In this document: positions 1 through 7,181 of the stretch, piece by piece
Numbering within the stretch: position 1 is the first letter of the stretch
Layout: each line of letters starts with the position of its first letter
Source: Flavobacteriales bacterium UBA1820
GTDB taxonomy: Bacteria > Bacteroidota > Bacteroidia > Flavobacteriales > UBA1820
Assembly: GCA_002314265.1 (NCBI GenBank)
Contig: DCEW01000099.1
Coordinates: forward strand, 1-19,292
Direction of reading: 5' to 3'
Length of the DNA: 19,292 nt
Program-made: the position numbers and the translations under genes
Notes under the pieces: model-generated
Seen by the model: only the letters and a program-made list of their open reading frames with translations
What the model was told of the DNA's origin: nothing
Databases searched by the model: none

Positions 1-158
1 GCCACCTTACGCATAGCCGAGTTAGGCTTTTTAGGCGTAGTGGTGTAAACACGCGTGCACACGCCGCGACGCTGGGGGCAGGAATCCAAAGCAGCCGATT
101 TACTCTTCTTGGCGAGTACGGCTCTTCCTTTTCTTACTAACTGTTGAATGGTTGGCAT
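1..158 (-). CDS. rpsL: 30S ribosomal protein S12, N-terminal part, cut by window edge
   Basis: The gene starts with ATG at 156-158 on the minus strand and leaves the window at base 1, so 52 codons and two further bases are visible. The translation begins [12 protein letters not shown] and contains [20 protein letters not shown], the conserved S12 decoding-centre loop. S12 sits at the A site of the small subunit and takes part in codon-anticodon inspection. The lysine in TPKKPN that changes in streptomycin-resistant mutants of other bacteria is the normal lysine here. A consensus promoter lies about 230 bases upstream. In most bacteria rpsL follows rpoC. Here it lies on the opposite strand from rpoB, 16 kb away, so that linkage is broken. 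Identity is certain; only the 3' part is unseen. Confidence 0.97.
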   Translation of the reverse strand, partial: MPTIQQLVRKGRAVLAKKSKSAALDSCPQRRGVCTRVYTTTPKKPNSAMRKV

Positions 159-385
159 TTGTTTTTGCTCTTAAAAAATTACTTATGTTAATGTCTTTTT
201 TTCTTCTCTTTCCGGAACGATTCCGAGAGCTTTCCCGCGGAAAACCGCCGTCGCCCCGTCGCGTTTTCTCCCGTTTTGCCGAGCCTTTTCTCGGGGCAAA
301 CCCCTTTTGGACAAGCCGCAAAACACTGACGCAGAAAGCCTTATTCCCGCAAAACGAAACAGGCTTCCGCACCGGATAATAACGG
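159..385 (-). other. Long GC-rich 5' leader of rpsL
   Basis: No gene is visible here. If transcription starts about 5-7 bases after the -7 box at 390-397, this stretch is the untranslated leader of the rpsL transcript. In the minus sense it holds several short perfect hairpins: AAGCCT/AGGCTT (about 339-366), GGGG-tttg-CCCC (about 293-304), CCGAG/CTCGG (about 279-294) and CGGAA-tcg-TTCCG (about 213-225). The last 50 bases before the ATG are A/T-rich and look unstructured, as is usual before Bacteroidota start codons. A regulatory role is inference only. Confidence 0.45.
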
Positions 386-389
386 GTTG

Positions 390-420
390 CAAAGGTAGGA
401 TTTTTATCCGAAAAAACAAA
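390..420 (-). promoter_or_regulatory. Bacteroidota-type promoter of rpsL
   Basis: On the minus strand TTTG (417-420) is followed by exactly 19 bases and then TACCTTTG (390-397). This matches the Bacteroidota housekeeping sigma consensus of TTTG around -33 and TAnnTTTG around -7. The same -33 and -7 boxes with the same spacing stand before tRNA-Thr/tuf at 9951-9981. Confidence 0.85.
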
Positions 421-457
421 TCTTTTCCTGCTCGCTTTTAGTCCTTTATCGTAAAAA

Positions 458-471
458 TTCCTGGGCAGGAA
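458..471. repeat. Short perfect dyad upstream of the rpsL promoter
   Basis: TTCCTGGGCAGGAA is a 6-base inverted repeat with a 2-base centre, about 40 bases upstream of the rpsL -33 element. It could be an operator or chance. No other copy was noticed in the window. The rest of 398-554 shows no gene. Confidence 0.3.
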
Positions 472-545
472 AGCGGTTTTCAGGGAACCTTTCCCCGCTC
501 TTTCCCCAAGGAAAATTCCTCGCCTCCCCGACTCGCCCCGAGGAG

Positions 546-594
546 AAAAACAGACGATGCGGTTTCCCATCCGAACGATGGAAAAACCGCATCG
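546..594 (-). terminator. Intrinsic terminator after pdxJ
   Basis: An 11-bp stem (555-565 with 584-594, CGATGCGGTTT/AAACCGCATCG) encloses a further small stem CCATC/GATGG. On the minus strand it is followed by TCTG and then five Ts (546-550). It begins 27 bases after the pdxJ stop and probably ends the long U32-to-pdxJ transcript. Confidence 0.75.
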
Positions 595-620
595 AACACT
601 CCGGGCTTCCCGCCCGAAGA

Positions 621-1355
621 TTACCGGGCACCCTCCACTGCGCGGCGGATCTTGTTGCGGTAGGCTCCGATGGTATTTTCGAGCCCCAAATACAAGGCTT
701 CGCTGATCAAGGCATGGCCGATGGACACCTCGTCGGTAAAAGGGATCCGATGGATGAAATACTCGATGTTGTCCAGCGAAAGATCGTGCCCCGCATTGAC
801 CCCCAGACCGAGCGAACGGGCGTATTGCGCAGCCTGCACGTACGGTTCGACTGCCTCGGGATGTCCCTGGGCATACAGGCGGGCAAAACGCTCGGTATAG
901 AGTTCTACGCGGTCGGCTCCCGCCTCCCGGGCACCGTCCACCATCGCTTCGAGCGGATCGACAAAGATCGACACGCGGATGCCGGCGCGGTGAAAACGCG
1001 CGGTAACCTCCTTGAGGAAAGCGGTATGAGCCTGGGTATCCCAACCGGCGTTGGAAGTGAGGTTGGTCGGCGCATCCGGTACGAGCGTTACCTGTGTGGG
1101 AACAGCCCGGGTAACCAGGTCGATGAATTCGTCAGTAGGGTTGCCCTCGATGTTGTATTCGGTGGTGATCACCGGCAAGAGGTCGAACACATCCTTGTGC
1201 GTGATATGGCGCTGGTCGGGACGGGGATGCACCGTGATGCCCTCTCCGCCGAAACGCTGGCAGTCGGCCGCCACCCGAACCACATCGGGGACATTCCCTC
1301 CGCGCGCATTGCGCAGAGTGGCCACTTTGTTGATGTTTACACTGAGTTTCGTCAT
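621..1355 (-). CDS. pdxJ: Pyridoxine 5'-phosphate synthase
   Basis: This 244-residue protein is the full length expected for PdxJ. The enzyme condenses 1-deoxyxylulose 5-phosphate with 3-amino-2-oxopropyl phosphate to make pyridoxine 5'-phosphate, the ring-closing step of the DXP-dependent vitamin B6 pathway in the cytoplasm. Diagnostic stretches are [16 protein letters not shown] near the N-terminus, [13 protein letters not shown] around residues 39-51, and [15 protein letters not shown] near the C-terminus, all part of the TIM-barrel active site. The ATG at 1353-1355 lies 48 bases after the stop of the beta-helix gene, with an A/T-rich stretch and AAAAGGAAG before it, so it is probably the last gene of the same transcript. 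No internal defect is seen. Confidence 0.97.
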   Translation of the reverse strand: MTKLSVNINKVATLRNARGGNVPDVVRVAADCQRFGGEGITVHPRPDQRHITHKDVFDLLPVITTEYNIEGNPTDEFIDLVTRAVPTQVTLVPDAPTNLTSNAGWDTQAHTAFLKEVTARFHRAGIRVSIFVDPLEAMVDGAREAGADRVELYTERFARLYAQGHPEAVEPYVQAAQYARSLGLGVNAGHDLSLDNIEYFIHRIPFTDEVSIGHALISEALYLGLENTIGAYRNKIRRAVEGAR

Positions 1356-1403
1356 GACTTCCTTTTCATTATTTCGGATTGCAATCTTTCCATTTTTTTT
1401 ACC

Positions 1404-2075
1404 TCACCTGCGGGGAACGCGCTGCTCGCTGCCCGCGCCTTTGACGATCGTCCCCGCCTCGGCCGTCCCCCGAAAACCGGTCAAGGGATACACCACGCAC
1501 CGCGGTCCGAGAATACTCCCGGGATAAAGCACGGCATTGCACCCCACTTCGACCCCATCGCCCAGCACCGCGCCGAATTTCTCGCCCGGCAAAGCCAGCC
1601 GCCCGTCCGAAAAGTCCAGGCGTATCTCCCCGGGCAGCGAACGGAAATTGGATATCTTGGCCCCCGCACCCAAATGCGCCCCTGTTCCGAGTACCGAATC
1701 GCCCACATAGGACAGATGCGGCAGTTGCACTCCGTCGTACAGCAGGGCATTTTTCACCTCGGTAAAATATCCGAGCAGACACCCACGTCCCAGGACGACG
1801 TCGCCCCGCACGACAGCATGGCGCCGCACGATGCTGCCCCGTCCCACCACGATCCGCCCCTCGATCGAGGCTCCATCCTCCACTTCGCCGCCGTCCTCGA
1901 CCCAGATGTTGTAGGCGATCCGCTTGAGCGGAAGTTCTGCCAGGCATTCCGCCACGAACACTTCGCTCAGGCGAGGGACAAGTTCCCACGGATACCGGCA
2001 AGCGGCTACCAAGGCCCGGGCAAAAGGATGCGCCGAGGAAAAGAAATAAGGGATGAGTGCTTCCCGGCTTTGCAT
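1404..2075 (-). CDS. GlmU-like left-handed beta-helix acyltransferase (no nucleotidyltransferase half)
   Basis: This 223-residue protein has an alpha-helical N-terminus (about 1-55) followed by hexapeptide repeats of a left-handed parallel beta-helix (about 56-215). The stretch EVKNALLYDGVQLPHLSYVGD (split as residues 106-109 and 118-126) and GAGAKISNF (136-144) align by eye with the acetyltransferase half of GlmU. Residues matching the GlmU catalytic set are present: K108, H120, Y123 and N143. GlmU uses acetyl-CoA to acetylate glucosamine 1-phosphate for UDP-GlcNAc, but the uridyltransferase domain is absent here, so the true substrate is unknown. It lies 22 bases after the PBP1A stop and 48 before pdxJ. 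Placement next to a cell-wall synthase fits a role in amino-sugar supply. Family is clear; substrate is inference. Confidence 0.75.
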   Translation of the reverse strand: MQSREALIPYFFSSAHPFARALVAACRYPWELVPRLSEVFVAECLAELPLKRIAYNIWVEDGGEVEDGASIEGRIVVGRGSIVRRHAVVRGDVVLGRGCLLGYFTEVKNALLYDGVQLPHLSYVGDSVLGTGAHLGAGAKISNFRSLPGEIRLDFSDGRLALPGEKFGAVLGDGVEVGCNAVLYPGSILGPRCVVYPLTGFRGTAEAGTIVKGAGSEQRVPRR

Positions 2076-2097
2076 GGTGCGAAAATCTTTTTTTCCT

Positions 2098-4521
2098 TTA
2101 GAAAATGATCTCCTCCTCTTCCTCCTGCTGCCGGTACCGATCGGGCGTAGCGGAATACGTCTGTTCGGAAACGGTCTCTTCGATGTCCTCTTCCTCGCTT
2201 ATCGGTGCGGTCGGGGCGACGCGATGTTCGCAGGAGAGATCGATGGTCATCGGCGTGGAAGGTGCTTCAAATTCGCCTTTCGACACCCCGAGCGAAGGAT
2301 CGGCGTAACATTTCTTCATGAAGACGGCCCAGATCGGCATGGCCGACGAAGCACCCTGCCCGTAGGTCATCGAGCGGAAATGCGCTGCGCGGTCCTCGCA
2401 GCCCACCCACGCACCGGCGGCCAGATTGGGCACCATGCCGATGAACCAACCGTCCGACTGGTTCTGCGAAGTACCGGTTTTCCCGGCGATGGGGTTGTCA
2501 AATTTCCAAGGATAACCCGTTACGTACATCGTGTGGTCCGGGTCGGGCCCGCGATACGCAGGATTGTCCCACGAAAAGCGCAAGCGGGCTCCCGTTCCGT
2601 TTTCGGTAACGCCTTCCAGCAGTTTGAGAATGGCATAGGACGATTCCTCGCTCATCACCGCCCGGGAAGGGGTCGCATCCTGATACAGCACCACCCCGTT
2701 GTTGTCCTCGATGCGGGTAATGAGGATGGGGCGGATATAGCTGCCCTTGTTGGCAAAGGTGGCGAAAGCCCCGATCATCTCGTAAAGGGAAATATCGGCC
2801 GTACCCAGACACATCGAAGGGCCGGTGTCGATCTCGGAAGTAATCCCCAACTTGTGCGCCAAGGCGATGATCGGTTCGGTCGTGCCCAGACCTTTGACGA
2901 TGGCGGCCGTGATGGAGTTCTTCGACATGGCCAAGCCTTTCTTGAGGGTATAGGGAACGTAGTCGTACTTGTTGTTCGAGTTGCGCGGCGACCAGTCCTG
3001 TGCGATACCCCACTCCTCGGCCGGGAAGGTAACCGGCTGGTCGATGTACTCGTAACAGGGCGAGAGTTTCTGTTGGTCGATGGCCGTGGCATAGACGAAC
3101 GGTTTGAAGATGGACCCTGTCTGCCGGCGCGCCTTCACCACATGGTCGTACTGGAAATACCGGTAGTTGATACCTCCCACCCAGGCTTTCACATACCCGG
3201 TCTGGGGTTCTACCGCCAGGAAACCGGCATTGAGGAAACTCTTGTAATACCGGATAGAATCCATCGGCGTCATTTCCACTTCCCGGGTAGAGGGACGGCC
3301 GTTTTCCCAACAGAAGACGGTCATTTTTTCCTTCGTCTGGAAGCTCTGTCGGATTTCGGCTTCGGAAGCCCCCTGCGCCTTGAGGGCACGATAGCGGTCG
3401 CTGCGTTTGACGGCCGCATTCATGATGGCATCGGCCTGGGCGCGGGTGATGTGGTAAAATGGCCGCATGGGATTGGCCTGCTGCCCATAGTCAAACACTT
3501 TCTGAAGGTTGGACAAATGCTCGTTTACCGCCTCTTCGGCATAGCGCTGCATCCGGGAATCGAGCGTGGTGTATATCCGCAACCCGTCCCGGGAAAGGGA
3601 ATACGGGCTTCCGTCCGGTTTGCGGACATTTTCGAGGTACTCGGGGACGATCTCGCGGATGTATTCGCGGAAATACTGCGCGATGCCCTGCGTATGGGTC
3701 TGCATCCGGAAGTCGGTCTGGAGCGGGAGCGCACGGAGCGAATCCAACTGCTGCTCGGTGAGCATGCCGTTGCGCTTCATTTGCCCCAGGACCGTGTTGC
3801 GCCGCGCCAGGGAATTTTCCGGGTTGCGGATCGGGTTGTACAGGATAGGGTTCTTGGCCATCCCCACGAGGGTTGCCGCTTCCTCGATGGTCAGTTCCGA
3901 AGGCAGTTTGTTGAAATAGGTGAGCGAGGCATTTTTGATCCCGTACGCATTGTAGAGAAAATCGTACGTATTGAAATACATCGTGATGATCTCGTCCTTG
4001 GTGTAGCTGCGTTCGAGCTGCGCAGCGATGATCCATTCCTGGAATTTCTGGATGACGCGCTCTATCTTGTTTTGCGAAGCGTTTTTGGTAAAGAGCTGTT
4101 TGGCCAGCTGCTGGGTGAGCGTACTGGCTCCGCCCCGACGTCCCAGGAAAACGACCGCACGCACCGTCGAGCGCACGTCGATGCCCGAATGCTTGCGGAA
4201 ACGCTCGTCCTCGGTCGCGATCAACGCATCGACCAGGTAGGGAGAGAGTTCCTCGAACTTGACCGGCGAACGGTTTTCGTTTTTCCAGATCTTCCCGATG
4301 GTCTCCCCATCGGCCGAGATGATCTCCGTGGCTACGCTCGACTCGGGGTTTTCGATGTCCTCGAAGGTCGGCAACTCGCCGAATACCCCTTTTTCGATCA
4401 GGAAAAACAATAAAACAGCCAAGACGATCCCTGTGGCAAGCCCTCCCCAAAGGATCTTCTTGAAGCGTTTCAGACGAGCCTCCGACCCGCTGTTTTTCTT
4501 TCCTTTCTTGTGTTTATCCAT
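2098..4521 (-). CDS. mrcA: Penicillin-binding protein 1A, bifunctional glycosyltransferase/transpeptidase
   Basis: This 807-residue class A PBP polymerises lipid II into glycan strands and cross-links the peptides on the periplasmic side of the inner membrane. A basic cytoplasmic start (1-22) precedes one membrane anchor (about 23-43). The GT51 domain (about 60-240) shows TEDERF with the catalytic glutamate at 104 and GASTLTQQLAKQLF at 131-144. The transpeptidase domain shows SIFK (serine 470, lysine 473), SKN (533-535) and KTGTSQNQ (681-688), so both active sites look complete. The C-terminus ends in an acidic tail (QQEEEEEEIIF). It starts 6 bases after gldH and is followed 22 bases later by the beta-helix gene, so it is in the same operon. 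A long open frame on the other strand is a composition shadow. Confidence 0.95.
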   Translation of the reverse strand: MDKHKKGKKNSGSEARLKRFKKILWGGLATGIVLAVLLFFLIEKGVFGELPTFEDIENPESSVATEIISADGETIGKIWKNENRSPVKFEELSPYLVDALIATEDERFRKHSGIDVRSTVRAVVFLGRRGGASTLTQQLAKQLFTKNASQNKIERVIQKFQEWIIAAQLERSYTKDEIITMYFNTYDFLYNAYGIKNASLTYFNKLPSELTIEEAATLVGMAKNPILYNPIRNPENSLARRNTVLGQMKRNGMLTEQQLDSLRALPLQTDFRMQTHTQGIAQYFREYIREIVPEYLENVRKPDGSPYSLSRDGLRIYTTLDSRMQRYAEEAVNEHLSNLQKVFDYGQQANPMRPFYHITRAQADAIMNAAVKRSDRYRALKAQGASEAEIRQSFQTKEKMTVFCWENGRPSTREVEMTPMDSIRYYKSFLNAGFLAVEPQTGYVKAWVGGINYRYFQYDHVVKARRQTGSIFKPFVYATAIDQQKLSPCYEYIDQPVTFPAEEWGIAQDWSPRNSNNKYDYVPYTLKKGLAMSKNSITAAIVKGLGTTEPIIALAHKLGITSEIDTGPSMCLGTADISLYEMIGAFATFANKGSYIRPILITRIEDNNGVVLYQDATPSRAVMSEESSYAILKLLEGVTENGTGARLRFSWDNPAYRGPDPDHTMYVTGYPWKFDNPIAGKTGTSQNQSDGWFIGMVPNLAAGAWVGCEDRAAHFRSMTYGQGASSAMPIWAVFMKKCYADPSLGVSKGEFEAPSTPMTIDLSCEHRVAPTAPISEEEDIEETVSEQTYSATPDRYRQQEEEEEIIF

Positions 4522-4527
4522 CGTCTG

Positions 4528-5007
4528 TTATTGGATTTCTGACATTTGTATTCTGATCCCCACGCTGCTCACTCCTTGCAACTCGACGTTGCGCATCCCG
4601 TGCCGCACCGAAAAACCGTAACGCCCCGGCGCAGGGAAACGAAAGTCCCGCAGCCACAGGACACCGTTTTCCTTGACGTTGGACAGGCCGTGTCCGGTTG
4701 CCTCCCCCTTCGCATCGAACAACTCGCAGCGCAACGTGTCGCATTGCAAGACCGACTGTGCCGTATCGCACACCTGACCGATGAAATAAATCTCCCGCCA
4801 GGGATACCCGTCGGAGGTTCGCAAATCCACATACACATCGTAACGGGTAACGGTATCGACAGCCTCCACCTCAAAGGTACAAGCCTTTCCCCGCACCCAC
4901 TGATCGTCCGAAAGCGTCTCTACCCGCCGGTAAAACGCATCGCCCGTACACGCCGACATCCCTGCCGCCACGCATAAGCCCAGTCCGATGAATCCCCTCC
5001 GTCTCAT
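4528..5007 (-). CDS. gldH: GldH-type outer-envelope lipoprotein
   Basis: This is a 159-residue secreted protein. It has a basic start (MRRRG), a hydrophobic stretch (6-19) and a lipobox-like MSAC with the cysteine at 20, so it is predicted to be lipidated. The body (DAFYRRVETLSDDQW, YDVYVDLRTSDGYPW, YFIGQV) resembles the GldH family, first named in gliding Flavobacterium but widespread in non-gliding Bacteroidales. Its start codon directly follows the ricT stop and its stop lies 6 bases before the PBP1A start, which implies tight co-expression. The context suggests an envelope role rather than motility; this is inference. The family call rests on recalled sequence character, length and context. 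Confidence 0.8.
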   Translation of the reverse strand: MRRRGFIGLGLCVAAGMSACTGDAFYRRVETLSDDQWVRGKACTFEVEAVDTVTRYDVYVDLRTSDGYPWREIYFIGQVCDTAQSVLQCDTLRCELFDAKGEATGHGLSNVKENGVLWLRDFRFPAPGRYGFSVRHGMRNVELQGVSSVGIRIQMSEIQ

Positions 5008-6825
5008 TTATTCCTGCGGGCGCCCTGAAGCGCTGTTTTCTCCACCGGCTGCCGAGCCACCCGGGCGGCGATTACCGCGCCGACGGCCATCTCGACCACG
5101 TCCCCGTCGGCCATCCCGACCTTGAGACGCATTTTCTGCCGCACCGCTTCCCTGCGGACGTTCGCCGGAGGCCTGTCCTGTGGTTCCGGCGGCCCCACCC
5201 GCTCTTTCGGACGTGCGTTCCGAAGGGCGATCCCCAGCCGAAGCATTCTCTGCCGCGGCGGTGTTCGGAGTACGTTCCGAGCGGCTTCCTCCGTCCCGAC
5301 GGGAGTCGCGGCCCCGCCCACGGCGGTTGTTCCCTCTCCGCTGACCGGACGGTGCCTCCTGACGTCCTCCCTCCGGATTTCTTTCGCCTTCCGCTGCCGA
5401 ACTTTCCGCCCGGGATGCACTGGAGGAGGCATTTTCCTCGGTCCGCGCCGGCTGTTGAGTGGCCGAGGGATTCTCCGCGCAGGCTGCATCGCCTGCCTTG
5501 CGCTTGTTGTCGTCGGTACGTCCATCCCGACCTCGACGCCGATCACCCCGGCGGGCGGGGCGTTCTCCTTGCGGAGCCTCTCCTGTGGCGGACGCTTTCT
5601 CCGCTTTTTGTTCCCCGGAAGGGGCTTCTTCCGCGCCGTTTTTCACTTCGGGGACCGATTCCCGGCGGCGATCCTCCCGACGACGGTCGCCCCGGCGGCG
5701 AGACCGACGGGAAGATACTTTGTCGAAACGGGTGATCTCCCCTTCCTCGACCGCTTGGAGTTCGGACGTCTCCTCCCGGCGGCTTCCGCTGCGGGGACGC
5801 TCCGACTCTTCGACGTACATTTCGAGCGACTCGGGTTTCTCGCCCCGGCGGTTGGCCTGCTGGATCTCGGCAACCGCATCCACGTGCAAACCGATCCAGT
5901 TCATCGCCTCGAAATCATACGCATACCAATAGATGCCTTTGAATACGTCCATCTTCTGGAAATGAGCCACGCCCTTCTCCGTGCGCAAGACGGCATCGGT
6001 AGGCGGGAAGCCTTTCAAAGCATCGACGTAAACATCCAACTCGAAATTCAGGCAGCACTTGAGTTTCCCGCACTGCCCGGCCAATTTCTGCGGGTTGAGC
6101 GAAAGGCGCTGGGTGCGTGCCGCCGACGTATTGACCGAACGGAAATCCGTCAGCCACGTGGTGCAACACAACTCCCGCCCACAGGAACCGATGCCGCCCA
6201 CCCGGGCTGCCTCCTGACGCAGACCGATCTGACGCATCTCGATCCGCACACCGAAAGCGCTGGCCAGTTCCTTGATCAACTGGCGGAAATCCACCCGTCC
6301 GTCCGCCGTATAGTAAAACGTCGCCTTCAGATTGTCTCCCTGGTACTCGACATCGCTCAACTTCATCACCAGCCCCAGGTTGTCGCAGATCTCGCGAGTG
6401 CGCACCAGTGTCTTTTGCTCCCGCGCAATGGCCGTCTGCCACACGTCGATATCCTTCTGGGTGGCCAAACGGTACACTTTCCGCAGCTCGGGGCTGGAAG
6501 GGTCTTCCTTCTTGCGCCGCATCTGCAAGCGAGCCAACTGCCCGGTGAGCATCACACAGCCGATGTCGTGCCCCGGGCTGGACTCCACCGCCACGATGTC
6601 GCCCGCAGACAAGGGCAAACGATTGACATTTCGATAAAAACCCTTGCGGCCGTTCTTGAAGCGCACTTCCACGCAGTCGAACGCCTCGCCCGCCTGAGGC
6701 TGAGCCACGTCCGCCAGCCAATCCCGCACTTCCAGGTAATCACCGCCCGTATATAGACATACGTTGCACTTTTCGGACGACCCGAAAGAAGGGCAACGAC
6801 GCTTGGTACATTCCTTACAATTCAT
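5008..6825 (-). CDS. ricT: RicT/PSP1-domain protein with long arginine-glycine-rich tail
   Basis: This 605-residue protein carries the RicT (YaaT, PSP1) core at about 45-325, with the hallmark motifs CGRELCC (215-221) and CGKLKCC (252-258). In Bacillus subtilis RicT acts with RicA and RicF as an iron-sulfur complex that directs RNase Y. The N-terminus adds a cysteine-rich segment (C3, C6, C11, C20, C23) that may bind metal or an Fe-S cluster. From about residue 345 to the end, some 260 residues are low-complexity, full of R, G, E, S, A and Q with repeats such as RRGRGRD, and predicted disordered. That makes it about twice the length of the plain RicT core. It abuts gldH with no gap. The ATG at 6823-6825 was chosen because the cysteine motif follows directly. 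The partner RNase in this organism is not known from the window. Confidence 0.88.
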   Translation of the reverse strand: MNCKECTKRRCPSFGSSEKCNVCLYTGGDYLEVRDWLADVAQPQAGEAFDCVEVRFKNGRKGFYRNVNRLPLSAGDIVAVESSPGHDIGCVMLTGQLARLQMRRKKEDPSSPELRKVYRLATQKDIDVWQTAIAREQKTLVRTREICDNLGLVMKLSDVEYQGDNLKATFYYTADGRVDFRQLIKELASAFGVRIEMRQIGLRQEAARVGGIGSCGRELCCTTWLTDFRSVNTSAARTQRLSLNPQKLAGQCGKLKCCLNFELDVYVDALKGFPPTDAVLRTEKGVAHFQKMDVFKGIYWYAYDFEAMNWIGLHVDAVAEIQQANRRGEKPESLEMYVEESERPRSGSRREETSELQAVEEGEITRFDKVSSRRSRRRGDRRREDRRRESVPEVKNGAEEAPSGEQKAEKASATGEAPQGERPARRGDRRRGRDGRTDDNKRKAGDAACAENPSATQQPARTEENASSSASRAESSAAEGERNPEGGRQEAPSGQRRGNNRRGRGRDSRRDGGSRSERTPNTAAAENASAGDRPSERTSERAGGAAGTTGQASGERPQGSGAAENASQGRDGRRGRGRDGRRRGNRRPGGSAAGGENSASGRPQE

Positions 6826-6878
6826 CCTCTATATCGTATAAAACCTCGTAAAAATACACATTTACAAGGATATTTCTT

Positions 6879-7181
6879 TTATTCTCTTCCTCCCGCCGCT
6901 ACCCGGATCGCTCCGGCCGGGCAGGACTCCTGCGCGCTGCGGCACGGTGCATCGGCCAGCGGATCGGTACAACGGAGGGTGTAAAATCCTTTTTTCATCG
7001 CTGCCCCGATCAAGAGGCATTTCCCGTCGGAAGGATCCATCGAGAAATACTCCCCGGCCACATCGGCACAATACCCGCATCCGATGCACTTGTCCCGTTG
7101 AAGGGTTACCACCACCGTAGCTATCACTCCGAGGTCAAGGTTTTTCTTCGGAACTGTCTCCGGATTTCCCGCCGGAGGCAT
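6879..7181 (-). CDS. Small [4Fe-4S] ferredoxin
   Basis: The frame encodes up to 100 residues. CIGCGYC (cysteines 32, 35, 38) and a distal SCPAG (cysteine 87) form the four-cysteine pattern of a single [4Fe-4S] ferredoxin; three further cysteines (55, 71, 80) lie between. It would act as a soluble one-electron carrier. The ATG at 7181 overlaps the U32 gene by 47 bases. The conserved part begins only at about residue 24, so GTG codons at 7127, 7115 or 7112 are real alternatives that reduce or remove the overlap. It ends 53 bases before ricT. Pairing with a U32 protein, whose studied relatives need Fe-S cluster supply, suggests it may be the dedicated electron donor; that is inference. Confidence 0.82.
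   Translation of the reverse strand: MPPAGNPETVPKKNLDLGVIATVVVTLQRDKCIGCGYCADVAGEYFSMDPSDGKCLLIGAAMKKGFYTLRCTDPLADAPCRSAQESCPAGAIRVAAGGRE

Noticed and set aside
714..2108. 464-codon plus-strand frame across pdxJ and the beta-helix gene
   Set aside because: It spans the antisense of two identified genes and the gap between them; no domain seen.
2053..4413. 786-codon open frame on the plus strand opposite PBP1A
   Set aside because: It is the complement of a gene with full PBP1A motifs. Long antisense frames are expected in GC-rich coding DNA, and the translation shows no family features.
5122..6756. 544-codon plus-strand frame opposite ricT
   Set aside because: RicT motifs on the minus strand are clear; the antisense product has no recognisable domain.
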